64,000 nucleotides of DNA from Symsagittifera roscoffensis (taxonomy: Eukaryota; Xenacoelomorpha; Acoela; Convolutidae), in assembly GCF_963678635.1 (NCBI RefSeq), contig NC_087069.1, forward strand, positions 21,717,138-21,781,137, written 5' to 3'. Each line of letters begins with the position of its first letter. Within the stretch, counting starts at the first letter, position 1. Below are positions 33,160 through 44,727 of this stretch, one piece after another. A program made the translations under genes and the position numbers. Below the pieces are notes generated by a model. It was not told where the DNA came from, did not search any database, and saw only the letters and a list, made by a program, of their open reading frames with translations.

Positions 33160-35761
33160 TGAAGGGTGAAAGATGGCCTTCCGGATTAAGAAGAAATCAG
33201 GATTAACAAGCTTGATCCAGCGGATTTGTCAATTCGGAAGGGTAAAGGAACTGAAACTTTTATCCTGTTACATAAACTTTTAGCTTCCTGTCATGTGCTG
33301 ACTTGAATTTAATTAACATCTAGATTCATTTTGATAAGGATGAGAAGCTAGGAGTTGGGGGAAAAGGTTGATCCATCTTCGATGGATATGATGCTTTTTA
33401 TCTACTGAACAAAAACAATAGTAATATAATAAGTAGTAGTAGCCCTGTTTTTAGGAGTGACCTCGTGGTCTGGGGATACTGAGACCCAGCCATGAGCTCA
33501 CTATTTCTGCATGTAATCTAGTTAATTTGAGTGTTTTGACCGAAGCCGAAAGCAGTAACGTTTTTGTCGACCCGATGTTAGAAAAGACCACCGAAAAGTA
33601 CTGGCTTGGTAGAGACGGTGAAAAGCATGCAAAGCTCTGTTTAGACGTTAGCCAGTCGTCTTAAGACTTAGTTTTGTCTTCCGTCGATATGTATCTTCCG
33701 GGCGAATGTTACAGGGGATCGGCCATTCCCTCGTTCCATGAGAGGTTTGTGACCAAAAACACTTAAAACACTCAAACAAAAAGCAGTATAGTACCCAAGA
33801 AAAACAAAAAACATAAAAAATAACCGAAAAAACCAAAAACAGAAAAAAAAAGTAAAATATCAGTAGAAATCATCCCCCCAGACAAGATGTGATCCGACCC
33901 CCCCGTTTGTTGTTGATAGATATAATGTTTTCACAGGCATTTATATCAGTCAGGATCGTTACGATCAGTTTTGTAGCCCGTTTGTGAGGCTTGTACTCTA
34001 GGGTTATTTGAGCATTTAAGCACGTTAATGATAAATTGCGCTCAATCCGGAAGGGTCAGCTGATTTGCGCTCAATCCGGAAGGGTCTTGGGAGAAGACTG
34101 ATCCGGCAAGCAGTACAAGGAGCAACAAGAAGAGTTTCAACGACAACAACAATCGACTGTTGGGTATCGTTAACAAGTTTTGTATCTCTTTTGGTACAAA
34201 AATTAAGATAGTAATCTGTGGGGGGCTCGACAGTGCTGCACTGTAGTGACCCTTCACCGAACTGCGAATATCCGAGTTAAGCACCTTAATTCGGATATTA
34301 AACAAACCCGGAGGGGTATAGTATTACTAATATTATTAATTATATAGCCTATATTAACAGTCTTATATCGTTTTTCAGTCAAAAACAACGAAAACAGACC
34401 GGTTTTTAGGGTCAAAGTAGCGATATTTTGATCCCCCACAAGTCGCGATTTTTGAGATATCGATAATTTTTGAAACGCAAAAAAGCGCTAAGTTAGTGTG
34501 TTACATCGTAACAGCACTACCATTATAGATAGAACCGGTTAAGTTAAGTTCGAAGGTGGTTGGAACTATTTTGGTACCGAAAACCGAAATTTCGTGATTT
34601 TTGAGAAAACGAAACACTATAAATTCAGAAAATTTTTTGAAATTTTTGAGTTACGACAGTAAAAATAGTTGTTCGGACAACGTCCACTAGTGAATCTACA
34701 ACTTTTAAAACCCGCTACCCGAAAGCCTTCCGGGTTGCAGAGAAATCGAACTTAACGTGTTTGATTTGGTGGATTCATCAATCCGGAGGGGTACAGGTAG
34801 CATAGTTTTTCGCAAAATTTTTCTACAAAAGCGTTTTAGATCGGGTCTTTTGCATTGAACTAGAAGAATATAGGCCTTCTGAGCTCGGATCAATAATTTT
34901 TAGGACGAAAGAACCAGATTTGCGGAAAAAGTTAGGCGGAACCTATAATAGAGAAAATTTTCGAGTTTAGAAAAAAGACGTTTTAGTTAATAACTTTGGA
35001 ACTACTGGGCATATCGAGTTGATCTTGGTACCAATAGATCAGAAGTTAGCTGAGCTTACTGATAGGGACAGAAATTTTTCGGAAAAGCAAGCGCGGAAAT
35101 TTTTTGAGATTGTTTTTAGCAAATTCCTAAATTTGGAAGGGTACACCCTTCACGTTTTAAAAATTTCTATTAGAAAAGCCCTTATACCCCTACTAAAAGG
35201 TGATAGCGGTTGAATTAAGTAACTTTAGGCTGTTCTAGACGAAAAGGGAAGACTAAAGGCACAGCAAAAGCTTAAGCGAGCCGAAGTTAGGCGAGCGACA
35301 AGACCCTTCACCGTTAGTGTGAATTGTCAAATAAGAGGCTTAACTTCAATCCGGAAGGGTCTAGGAAGGTAGTACATACCCTTCCCAGTTAATTGAAAGA
35401 GCGAAATTGCATCGGAGAACGTATCCGAAGGGGTATAGGTTGAAAGAAGGTAAACTCCGAAAAGCTACTTTTACAAAACCGGAGGGCTCCCAATCCGGAG
35501 GGGTCACAGATTTTTCAAGTTAGGAGGGGTATTATTTCATTAAAGGACTTAGGTAGACGAAAGAAAGACTAAAAAGTGAGAGGTATTAGGTTATTAGCAC
35601 ACAGGTTAGGTATCAGTGACTGCACTGGTAACTTGCCTTTCAAAAAGAACCAGACCAAAACAAAACAAGTCCGAACTCGGATATTCGCGACAATAAGTCT
35701 AAATTAAAAAGAGCGTGTTTCATTGGTGTGGATTGTAACACAATACGTTTTTGGGAAAAGT

Positions 35762-35870
35762 GACTGCCCTGAGGATTTTTGTAGGTCTAGCTCGGGCAGT
35801 CCGAAGGCAGATAGGTAACATAGTACTCGGTGGGTGCAATAGACGCCCACTTGAGAAAATTACTGCCTTC
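35762..35870 (+). other. Conserved folded region in LTR2
   Basis: Matches 13807-13915 with all three helices kept (GACTGCCC, GAAGGCAG and the nested GTGGGTG stem). Confidence 0.55.
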
Positions 35871-36336
35871 AAAGTTTTGTCTGTTTGGTGCAGCACCGAG
35901 CAGGGGAACCTTTTTCTTTAAAAGAAAGGTTCGACTATTGTACTGCGACCGACTAAGAGTACAAGACATATACGTTTTTTATAGAGATAATCATATTCTG
36001 TCATTATATATATATGTATATAAATATTTTTTGTTGTTTTGTTGTTTTTGATTTTAAATCAACGTAAACTGTGCTTGATTGGGTAGTGAATACACTATCT
36101 TTTAAATTGACTGATAACATCATATTGTGCTAGTTCTCAAATCTTTGGACCGATAATCAGTTAGTGTGAATAAATTTTATACAAACTGTTCTCTGATAAC
36201 ATACAGGGATTCGTGGTCACTATTTAATAGAATCTTGTGAAATTTATTGTGTTGTGTCATTATTATTGTTAATAAAACTATAAGGTCTCTAGTAATCGAG
36301 TTAAGTGTATAGGCATTAAAAAGTGAGAAATAGAGA

Positions 36337-37960
36337 ATGAGTCTAGACAAGTCAAGGATACCAAAACGAGGTAATAGCTCTAGGAAATTCATACCTGAAA
36401 AGCAAAGAAAAACGATGACCGATCCTTTTGTGGATTGGATCAAGCGATCCCGGTCTGATAAAGGGGAGACGGTTTCAGGCAGAATGGTTGAAACGAGAAG
36501 TCAGAAGACCTCAGAAGAGCGAAAAGAACTGTTAGAAGTGGAGGTCAATACGGATCATACCATGAACGACAACCAGGAAGTAAATGGACTGGAAGCGAGA
36601 GGCAGAAGGCTTGCGAGTGAATCTACTCCGGTAGAACAAGACCATGATTTTGCCACTTCCACCGGGACATTTGATCGAGAGGAGATGTCGGAACTGTCCG
36701 ACATCTCAACTGAAGTAGCGGCAACTAGAAGATCTCCGACAGACAACACTATGATGGCAGGCGTCATCATCGTTCTCCGAAAGAATGAAGAACACCTTCG
36801 GAAACATCTTTCCATTCACCATGGGAGGAGGCGCAGGGAACGAAGTTGAATCCCAGGAGGAAGAGGATGAAGAGGAGCAAGGGGACTTTGGATCTCAGGT
36901 CAGCATGAATAGTTCGATCCAGGAGAACGAAGCATACGTCGGAAGAGAGACTGGAACCATGGACAAATTTGGTGTAGTGACAACGATAAGCAAAGAGGCA
37001 AACACACCGGGCCGGTCAAGAGACTTCGCGATTATGACAAATTTAGAGCTGCAAGCTGGGGAGAGTAGAAATAGAGAGCTGGGCAACGCATTGGCGGATC
37101 CTGAGAAAGATAATGAAAAGACGTCGAGGCAGAGAGTCAAGGCCCGGATCTCGATCAGCACGAAGCTACTTGGGACCGACAGGGTTACACCGCCACTAGT
37201 AACGCCACTCGTGGATAACGGGGCAGCACTAGAAAAAGCCTTAAACAACATAGTGGACAGTTTAGAAGAACAAAATGAACAGATGTCAATAAGGATGAGT
37301 GAACTAGAAAGAGCAGTTCACATTGAAAGAGAAAGTCTGCGGGAAGAAATAAACCGCAACAGACAAAAAGTTGGCAGGAGCGAAAAACGCTTGAAAGAAA
37401 GAACGGACGAGCATATGGCGAAGAATTTGTCGCGAATGACAAGAGAGGCGGAACAGCGAGAGTTACGCTTAAGAGACGACATGGAGAAGTTAAGAATTCA
37501 GCAAGAGCAGTCTCTTGGGACTCTTGACACAAAGATAGACGCGATGATGGAGAGGCGAACTCAGGCTATCATGGATAGGTTGGACGGGCTACTAAGCAAC
37601 AAGAGTGGACCAAAAGAAGGAGAACCGAACTCGGGAGGTCCCAGCAGGGAACCGAGGGTGAACTTCAATGAACATCAAAAGAGGAAGACGTATGGATCCA
37701 CTAGAGGCAGTGGCAGTTCATTAGGCTATGCCACAAGGGGTAATGGAGCTTGGGGCCCGAACAGTAGAGCAAGTTCAACGGGGAACAGACAGACCTCTAA
37801 CGAACGACCAACGCAAGGCACACATGCGACTGGGAGAAGTGATTCCGGCAACAGGGGGTCATGCAAGCCCGAGGAGGGGTCATGTGGGCCAAGAGGGAAA
37901 CACTCACGGCGATTCGGGTTGCAGGGATGCACCGCATACAGAGCCTTTGACGAGGTGTGA
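36337..37960 (+). pseudogene. gag: Gag N-terminal half, frameshifted (E2)
   Basis: The same protein as 14406-16049. A 20-nt deletion near 36763 ends the first frame at 36849. The coiled coil and basic tail are open from about 36785 to the TGA at 37958-37960. A 13-nt deletion right after that TGA, between two GACACTCA repeats, puts the capsid part in a frame overlapping the stop. Confidence 0.75.
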
Positions 37961-39411
37961 GGACACTCAAGGGATGCTACGCAATAGCCACAGCATTTGA
38001 ACCCCTAAACAGGTCTTTGGAGACATTCCTGACAAGGTTATCCAGAACCAATGAACGCAGTGAGAAATCCAGAAGAGTCTTTAAGAAACCAAGATGCTAC
38101 AAAGACGAATCTGATGGCTGTATTGATACCTGGATAGAGGTAATGAAGCTGCATTTCGAGGAAGAGGACTTGTCGGAGAGACAGGAATGCAGCGCGCTCA
38201 CCAGCAACTTAGAAGGGACAGCCCTGAACTGTGTCATGGCCAAGAAGCAATATCAATGTGACACTGCTGAGAAGATCTTCGAAATCTTGTTAAACCGTTT
38301 TGGATCAGGGGTGCAGGGGCACCAGGCGATGATGCGCTTCGAGAAACGGAGGCAACGAGAAGATGAAACGATAGACAAGTTTCTCGATGATTTGGAAATG
38401 CTGAGAAGACGCAGCCAACCGGATGAGTCAAACCGAAGAATGAACCTGGCCGTAGCCTCAAAATTCATCGATGGTGTGAAGAATGATGAACTTCGTACGA
38501 TGCTAGCAACGCATTACACACCACTATCAACCAATGCGCCAACACCAGAGGAGTTGAGGCTCAAGTCAAAAGAGTATCTTTTGTTGAAACCTCCTTCGAG
38601 ATCTGGATATTACAAGAACAATTATGGAAATTTTAACAACGGACCAGCAAACCAAGGGAACAATTGGTACAAACCGAGGGATGATATGGACAAGAGACGC
38701 TCTTGTGCCAATTGCAGTTCAACAGACCATCATGTGTCAGCATGCCCAGCTTACAAACAAGGCATGAGGGCAAGAGGCTTTAGCCTCGAGGACGAAGATG
38801 CGTCAGAATTGGACCATGAGGATTTCATGAGAGGAGTAATTGCAAAATTCGGCCCGAGGTGTTTCTTTTGCAACTTGGAAGGTCATTTTAAATCAGATTG
38901 TCCGCAATTTTGGGATGCAGTGGCAGACATCAAGCATCCAAGACATGAAGAAGCTTTGTCAGGAGTGAAAGCCAGCAAGGCTCGACTTTTGAGTGAGGCG
39001 GAGGCACGCAGAAAGGATAAACATCAAGAGCTGGCGGCAAAGAAAATGCAAGCGGTAACAGAGGAGACACGTGAGCCGGAACCGGCAACTGCGGCTGATG
39101 GCTTCAAGATCGATTATAAGGCAGCCGCAAGGGATGCTCTAAATAGAGTACAACAGGAATTAGCGACGAAAGAGATCGAACAAAAAGTGAAACTTGAACT
39201 GGAAAATGAGAAGCTTCAGGAGCAACTGAATACCTTCGAAGCAACGGAGTTCGAAGAGAAGAAAGCACCAAGCAGTTTAGACAGGAAACTTAAAGTGATC
39301 TCCGTTAAGAGGTTCGGCATGGTGCCGCAAGGAAATAAGATACAGTCGATAATCTCAGTGGCTGGACACCAGGTAATAAGAAATCTGATGAACCATCCGA
39401 GTTCACTTTAA
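37957..39411 (+). CDS. gag: Gag C-terminal half, intact (E2 unit 1)
   Basis: 484 open codons: capsid-like helices, then knuckles CANCSSTDHHVSAC and CFFCNLEGHFKSDC, then the charged tail and TAA at 39409-39411. It is the only undamaged copy of this half in the window. The shown start (GTG at the old stop) is probably not real; translation would have to come from upstream gag or an internal ATG. Confidence 0.8.
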   Translation: MRTLKGCYAIATAFEPLNRSLETFLTRLSRTNERSEKSRRVFKKPRCYKDESDGCIDTWIEVMKLHFEEEDLSERQECSALTSNLEGTALNCVMAKKQYQCDTAEKIFEILLNRFGSGVQGHQAMMRFEKRRQREDETIDKFLDDLEMLRRRSQPDESNRRMNLAVASKFIDGVKNDELRTMLATHYTPLSTNAPTPEELRLKSKEYLLLKPPSRSGYYKNNYGNFNNGPANQGNNWYKPRDDMDKRRSCANCSSTDHHVSACPAYKQGMRARGFSLEDEDASELDHEDFMRGVIAKFGPRCFFCNLEGHFKSDCPQFWDAVADIKHPRHEEALSGVKASKARLLSEAEARRKDKHQELAAKKMQAVTEETREPEPATAADGFKIDYKAAARDALNRVQQELATKEIEQKVKLELENEKLQEQLNTFEATEFEEKKAPSSLDRKLKVISVKRFGMVPQGNKIQSIISVAGHQVIRNLMNHPSSL

Positions 39412-40013
39412 TGCATTTGGACACATATGCAGATTATCTGAGGCAAGTGGAGCCACGCACCGAGTCGAGAGCTGTGCGAGCACTACTAACGACGGGTGGC
39501 CCTTGCATGAAGAAACTTCATGGACGCTACCTGGAGGTCTATGGACCGTATCAAATAATGCTGAACGTGGATGGAATCAGTATCTACACCAGGACTTATA
39601 TAACAACAGATGATGACCAAAGGGGGCAGATCTATTTGGGTGAAGAGGAACTCAAAGTCCGCAGGATAGGCCATGTCGCCATGATGGAACAAAACGCGGT
39701 ACACATTGGATATGAAGCAGATGTGACAGTACATCTGCTCGACACCAACGGAACAAAAATCGGAGTCACAGGGCTTCTGGACACAGGAACGGTAGTGAGT
39801 GTGATGCCGATAAAAACTTGGGAGAGAATGGGCTTCACGCTTGAAGATCAGATTCCTACGAATCTCCGACTGGCCGCCGCCAATCGAGGAGCTATCTACG
39901 TAGCCGGAAGAACACCAATAACGGTCATTCACATGGGAGGACGAGATCTTTGGATGAGCTTCCTGGTGGTAGAGAATCTGGAAGACGAATCTGATGGCTG
40001 TATTGATACCTGA
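39411..40013 (+). pseudogene. pol: Truncated protease, unit 1 (E2)
   Basis: Starts at the TAATG overlap. It has LLDTGT where E1 has DTGA. It is cut after FLVVENLE by the junction, then runs ten codons into repeated capsid sequence to a TGA. It lacks the ILGRDF end of the fold. Confidence 0.8.
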
Positions 40014-40022
40014 ATAGAGGTA

Positions 40023-41290
40023 ATGAAGCTGCATTTCGAGGAAGAGGACTTGTCGGAGAGACAGGAATGCAGCGCGCTCACCAGCAACTTAGAAGGGACA
40101 GCCCTGAACTGTGTCATGGCCAAGAAGCAATATCAATGTGACACTGCTGAGAAGATCTTCGAAATCTTGTTAAACCGTTTTGGATCAGGGGTGCAGGGGC
40201 ACCAGGCGATGATGCGCTTCGAGAAACGGAGGCAACGAGAAGATGAAATGATAGACAAGTTTCTCGATGATTTGGAAATGCTGAGAAGACGCAGCCAACC
40301 GGATGAGTCAAACCGAAGGATGAACCTGGCCGTAGCTTCAAAATTCATCGATGTTGTGAATAATGATGAACTTCGTACGATGCTAGCAACGCATTACACA
40401 CCACTATCAACCAATGCGCCAACACCAGAGGAGTTGAGGCTCAAGTCAAAAGAGTATCTTTTGTTGAAACCTCCTTCGAGATCTGGATATTACAAGAACA
40501 ATTATGGAAATTTTAACAACGGACCAGCAAACCAAGGGAACAATTGGTACAAACCGAGGGATGATATGGACAAGAGACGCTCTTGTGCCAATTGCAGTTC
40601 AACAGACCATCATGTGTCAGCATGCCCAGCTTACAAACAAGGTATGAGGGCAATAAGCTTTAGCCTCGAGGACGAAGATGCGTCAGAATTGGACCATGAG
40701 GATTTCATGAGAGGAGTAATTGCAAAATTCGGCCCGAGGCGTTTCCTTTGCAACTTGGAAGGTCATTTTAAATCAGATTGTCCGCAATTCTGGGATGCAG
40801 TGGCAGACATCAAGCATCCAAGACATGAAGAAGCTTTGTCAGGAGTGAAAGCCAGCAAGGCTCGACTTTGAGTGAGGCGGAGGCACGCAGAAAAGATAAA
40901 CCTCAAGAGCTGGCGGCAAAGAAAATGCAAGCGGTAACAGAGGAGACACGTGAGTCGGAACCGGCAACTGCGGCTGATGGCTTCAAGATCGATTATAAGG
41001 CAGCCGCAAGGGATGCTCTAAATAGAGTACAACAGGAATTGGTGACGAAAGAGATCGAACAAAAAGTGAAACTTGAACTGGAAAATGAGAAGCTTCAGGA
41101 GCAATTGAATACCTTCGAAGCAACGGAGTTCGAAGAGAAGAAAGCACCAAGCAGTTTAGACAGGAAACTTAAAGTGATCTCCGTTAAGAGGTTCGGCATG
41201 GTGCCGCAAGGAAATAAGATGCAGTCGATAATCTCAGTGGCTGGACACCAGGTAATAAGAAATCTGATGAACCATCCGAGTTCACTTTAA
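40023..41290 (+). pseudogene. gag: Gag C-terminal half, unit 2 (E2)
   Basis: Capsid and knuckle region without its upstream part. A TGA just before (40012-40014 region) replaces TGG. The second knuckle reads RFLCNLEGHFKSDC, with the first zinc Cys changed to Arg. Loss of one T near 40868 ends the frame at 40871; the tail goes on in the next frame to TAA at 41290. Confidence 0.8.
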
Positions 41291-41892
41291 TGCATTTGGA
41301 CACATATGCAGATTATCTGAGGCAAGTGGAGCCACGCACCGAGTCGAGAGCTGTGCGAGCACTACTAACGACGGGTGGCCCTCGCATGAAGAAACTTCAT
41401 GGACGCTACCTGGAGGTCTATGGGCCGTATCAAATAATGCTGAACGTGGATGGAATCAGTATCTACACCAGGACTTATATAACAACAGATGATGACCAAA
41501 GGGGGCAGATCTATTTGGGTGAAGAGGAAATCAAAGTCCACAGGATAGGCCATGACGCCATGATGGAACAAGACGCGGTACACATTGGATATGAAGCAGA
41601 TGTGACAGTACATCTGCTCGACACCAACGGAACAAAAATCGGAGTCACAGGGCTTCTGGACACAGGAACGGTAGTGAGTGTGATGCCGATAAAAACTTGG
41701 GAGAGAATGGGCTTCACGCGGGAAGATCTGATTCCTACGAATCTCCGACTGGCCGCCGCCAATCGAGGAGCTATCTACGTAGCCGGAAGAACACCAATAA
41801 CGGTCCTTCACATGGGAGGACGAGATCTTTGGATGAGCTTCCTGGTGGTAGAGAATCTGGAAGACGAATCTGATGGCTGTATTGATACCTGA
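41290..41892 (+). pseudogene. pol: Truncated protease, unit 2 (E2)
   Basis: Same form as 39411-40013: starts at TAATG, has DTGT and is cut by the second repeat junction. Confidence 0.8.
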
Positions 41893-41901
41893 ATAGAGGT
41901 A

Positions 41902-43169
41902 ATGAAGCTGCATTTCGAGGAAGAGGACTTGTCGGAGAGACAGGAAGGCAGCGCGCTCACCAGCAACTTAGAAATGACAGCCCTGAACTGTGTCATGGCC
42001 AAGAAGCAATATCAACGTTACACTGCTGAGAAGATCTTCGAAATCTTATTAAACCGTTTTGGATCAGGGGTGCAGGCGCACCAGGCGATGATGCGCTTCG
42101 AGAAACGGAGGCAACGAGAAGATGAAATGATAGACAAGTTTCTCGATGATTTGGAAATGCTGAGAAGACGCAGCCAACCGGATGAGTCAAACCGAAGGAT
42201 GAACCTGGCCGTAGCCTCAAAATTCATCGATGTTGTGAATAATGATGAACTTCGTACGATGCTAGCAACGCATTACACACCACTATCAACCAATGCGCCA
42301 ACACCAGAGGAGTTGAGGCTCAAGTCAAAACAGTATCTTTTGTTGAAACCTCCTTCGAGATCTGGATATTACAAGAACAATTATGGAAATTTTAACAACG
42401 GACCAGCAAACCAAGGGAACAATTGGTACAAACCGAGGGATGATATGGACAAGAGACGCTCTTGTGCCAATTGCAGTTCAACAGACCATCATATGTCAGC
42501 ATGCCCAGCTTACAAACAAGGTATGAGGGCAATTGGCTTTGGCCTCGAGGACGAAGATGCGTCAGAATTGGACCATGAGGATTTCATGAGAGGAGTAATT
42601 GCAAAATTCGGCCCGAGGCGTTTCTTTTGCAACTTGGAAGGTCATTTTAAATCAGATTGTCCGCAATTCTGGGATGCAGTGGCAGACATCAAGCATCCAA
42701 GACATGAAGAAGCTTTCTCAGGAGTGAAAGCCAGCAAGGCTCGACTTTGAGTGAGGCGGAGGCATGCAGAAAAGATAAACCTCAAGAGCTGGCGGCAAAG
42801 AAAATGCAAGCGGTAACAGAGGAGACACGTGAGCCGGAACCGGCAACTGCGGCTGATGGCTTCAAGATCGATTATAAGGCAGCCGCAAGGGATGCTCTAA
42901 ATAGAGTACAACAGGAATTGGTGACGAAAGAGATCGAACAAAAAGTGAAACTTGAACTGGAAAATGAGAAGCTTCAGGAGCAACTGAATACCTTCGAAGC
43001 AACGGAGTTCGAAGAGAAGAAAGCACCAAGCAGTTTAGACAGGAAACTTAAAGTGATCTCCGTTAAGAGGTTCGGCATGGTGCCGCAAGGAAATAAGATG
43101 CAGTCGATAATCTCAGTGGGTGGACACCAGGTAATAAGAAATCTGATGAACCATCCGAGTTCACTTTAA
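41902..43169 (+). pseudogene. gag: Gag C-terminal half, unit 3 (E2)
   Basis: As unit 2: same TGA upstream, same knuckle Cys-to-Arg change and same lost T (frame ends at 42750 and resumes from 42747). A few further private substitutions follow. It ends at TAA 43167-43169, before the full-length protease. Confidence 0.8.
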
Positions 43170-44254
43170 TGCATTTGGACACATATGCAGATTATCTGAG
43201 GCAAGTGGAGCCACGCACCGAGTCGAGAGCTGTGCGAGCACTACTAACGACGGGTGGCCCTCGCATGAAGAAACTTCATGGACGCTACCTGGAGGTCTAT
43301 GGGCCGTATCAAATAATGCTGAACGTGGATGGAATCAGTATCTACACCAGGACTTATATAACAACAGATGATGACCAAAGGGGGCAGATCTATTTGGGTG
43401 AAGAGGAACTCAAAGTCCACAGGATAGGCCATGACGCCATGATGGAACAAGACGCGGTACACATTGGATATGAAGCAGATGTGACAGTATATCTGCTCGA
43501 CACCAACGGAACAAAAATCGGAGTCACAGGGCTTCTGGACACAGGAGCGGTAGTGAGTGTGATGCCGATAAAAACTTGGGAGAGAATGGGCTTCACGCGG
43601 GAAGATCTGATTCCTACGAATCTCCGACTGGCCGCCGCCAATCGAGGAGCTATCTACGTAGCCGGAAGAACACCAATAACGGTCCTTCACATGGGAGGAC
43701 GAGATCTTTGGATGAGCTTCCTGGTGGTAGAGAATCTGGACGACGCCGACCAATTCATCTTGGGTAGAGATTTTGTCAGGAACTTTGACGTGATGATTGA
43801 CTTGAACAACGGTCTAATACGGATTAGAAACCCGGACCGAAAGTATGTTAAGAGACGAATTAATAGGATAATAACAGACGAAAACAAGGTACCAGTTTTT
43901 TTGGATAGAAAAGTAAAATTACAACCAGGACAAGCTGTGGTAGCAATTTTTAGAATGAGAAATTTAAACTCGTTAAGTGATAGTAAACAAGTTTGCTTAG
44001 TACCGAATCCAAATAGTCAGAGTTCGGTGATTTTAGGCCTGAGCTTTTCGGTAACGCGAAACGGACTGTGTGTCAGTGTGTTGTTGAACACACTGGACAC
44101 CACGGTTTCAATCCAGCGTAGAAAGAAGCCTGGCTACGCTTTGCCGATGAGGACCGACTATGAGGAGACACAAAACTTGAAGAAATATAGTGTGAAAGAC
44201 TGTCCTTATAAAGATAAAATTTCACTTACTGTGCCAATAAAGATAAAATTTTAA
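43169..44254 (+). CDS. pol: Aspartic protease and linker, full fold (E2)
   Basis: 361 codons from the TAATG ATG. LLDTGAVVSVM has Asp at residue 124 (43538-43549); ILGRDFVRNFDV closes the fold, and the frame continues through VFLDRKVKLQPGQ into the pol linker. The frame is lost near 44208 by an insertion of about 20 bp resembling neighbouring sequence (AAAGATAAAATT repeated), so the end is artificial. It is the best protease in the window. Confidence 0.85.
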   Translation: MHLDTYADYLRQVEPRTESRAVRALLTTGGPRMKKLHGRYLEVYGPYQIMLNVDGISIYTRTYITTDDDQRGQIYLGEEELKVHRIGHDAMMEQDAVHIGYEADVTVYLLDTNGTKIGVTGLLDTGAVVSVMPIKTWERMGFTREDLIPTNLRLAAANRGAIYVAGRTPITVLHMGGRDLWMSFLVVENLDDADQFILGRDFVRNFDVMIDLNNGLIRIRNPDRKYVKRRINRIITDENKVPVFLDRKVKLQPGQAVVAIFRMRNLNSLSDSKQVCLVPNPNSQSSVILGLSFSVTRNGLCVSVLLNTLDTTVSIQRRKKPGYALPMRTDYEETQNLKKYSVKDCPYKDKISLTVPIKIKF

Positions 44255-44286
44255 AGAGGATTAATGAATTAAAATCTATTCATAAA

Positions 44287-44727
44287 TTGTTTTCAATGAA
44301 ATCCGAAACTGACGACGGCTTATCAAGCTGCTCGAATTTTCTGGAACGCCCCTCGTTATATGAACTAGAATCTGACAAACCGGTTTTTCCAGAGATAGAA
44401 CATTTAAAAGGGAAAATAGGTGAGGGAGATTTCGAAAAATTGCGGGACCTCCTAAATCCGAACGCAGATGTTTTTTCAAAACATAAGGCGGATATCGGTT
44501 GCTGTAATTTCGTCGAACACGAAATCGAACTAGAAGAGGGCGCCGTTCCCCATAGGGAAGGCGCAAGGCCAATGACGCCACATAAATCGGAAGCGTGCCG
44601 AGAGGAAATAGAAATGTTGCTTGAATACGACATGATAGAAACCTCGAAATCGCCGAGGGCTTGCGGGGTAGTAATGGCGAAAAAGAAAGGGGGCAGCTTA
44701 GATTTTGTTGCGACTTTCGTTACTTGA
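44287..44727 (+). pseudogene. pol: pol linker and first RT motifs (E2)
   Basis: Continues pol after the insertion. It contains CCNFVEHEIEL and ACGVVMAKKKGG, then leaves frame at the five-G run 44689-44693 exactly as E1 does at 19011. The next motif is open in the -1 frame. Confidence 0.75.

Larger units (their letters stand above)
32255..36144 (+). repeat. Long terminal repeat LTR2 (shared between E1 and E2)
   Basis: The second copy of the LTR. Its first ~175 bp are missing through the deletion at 32240, and it has lost much of the CCGGARGGGT cluster (near 35525) and the AT expansion. Compared with LTR1 it has six extra bases (ATGTTA) near 33705 and many single differences, so the two are not a fresh pair. 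The twin hairpins and the folded region are intact. Right end uncertain (CT where LTR1 has CA). Otherwise AT-rich sequence with no gene. Confidence 0.75.
38104..43740 (+). repeat. Gag-protease triplication, unit 1.88 kb
   Basis: Three direct copies: 38104-39983, 39984-41862 and 41863-43740. Each junction joins the protease at GAGAATCTGGA to the capsid region at AGACGAATC, with almost no shared sequence. The unit (1880 and 1879 bp) is not a multiple of three. Units 2 and 3 share private changes (TGA for TGG, loss of one T, Arg for a zinc Cys), so the extra copies come from one already damaged copy. Confidence 0.92.
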
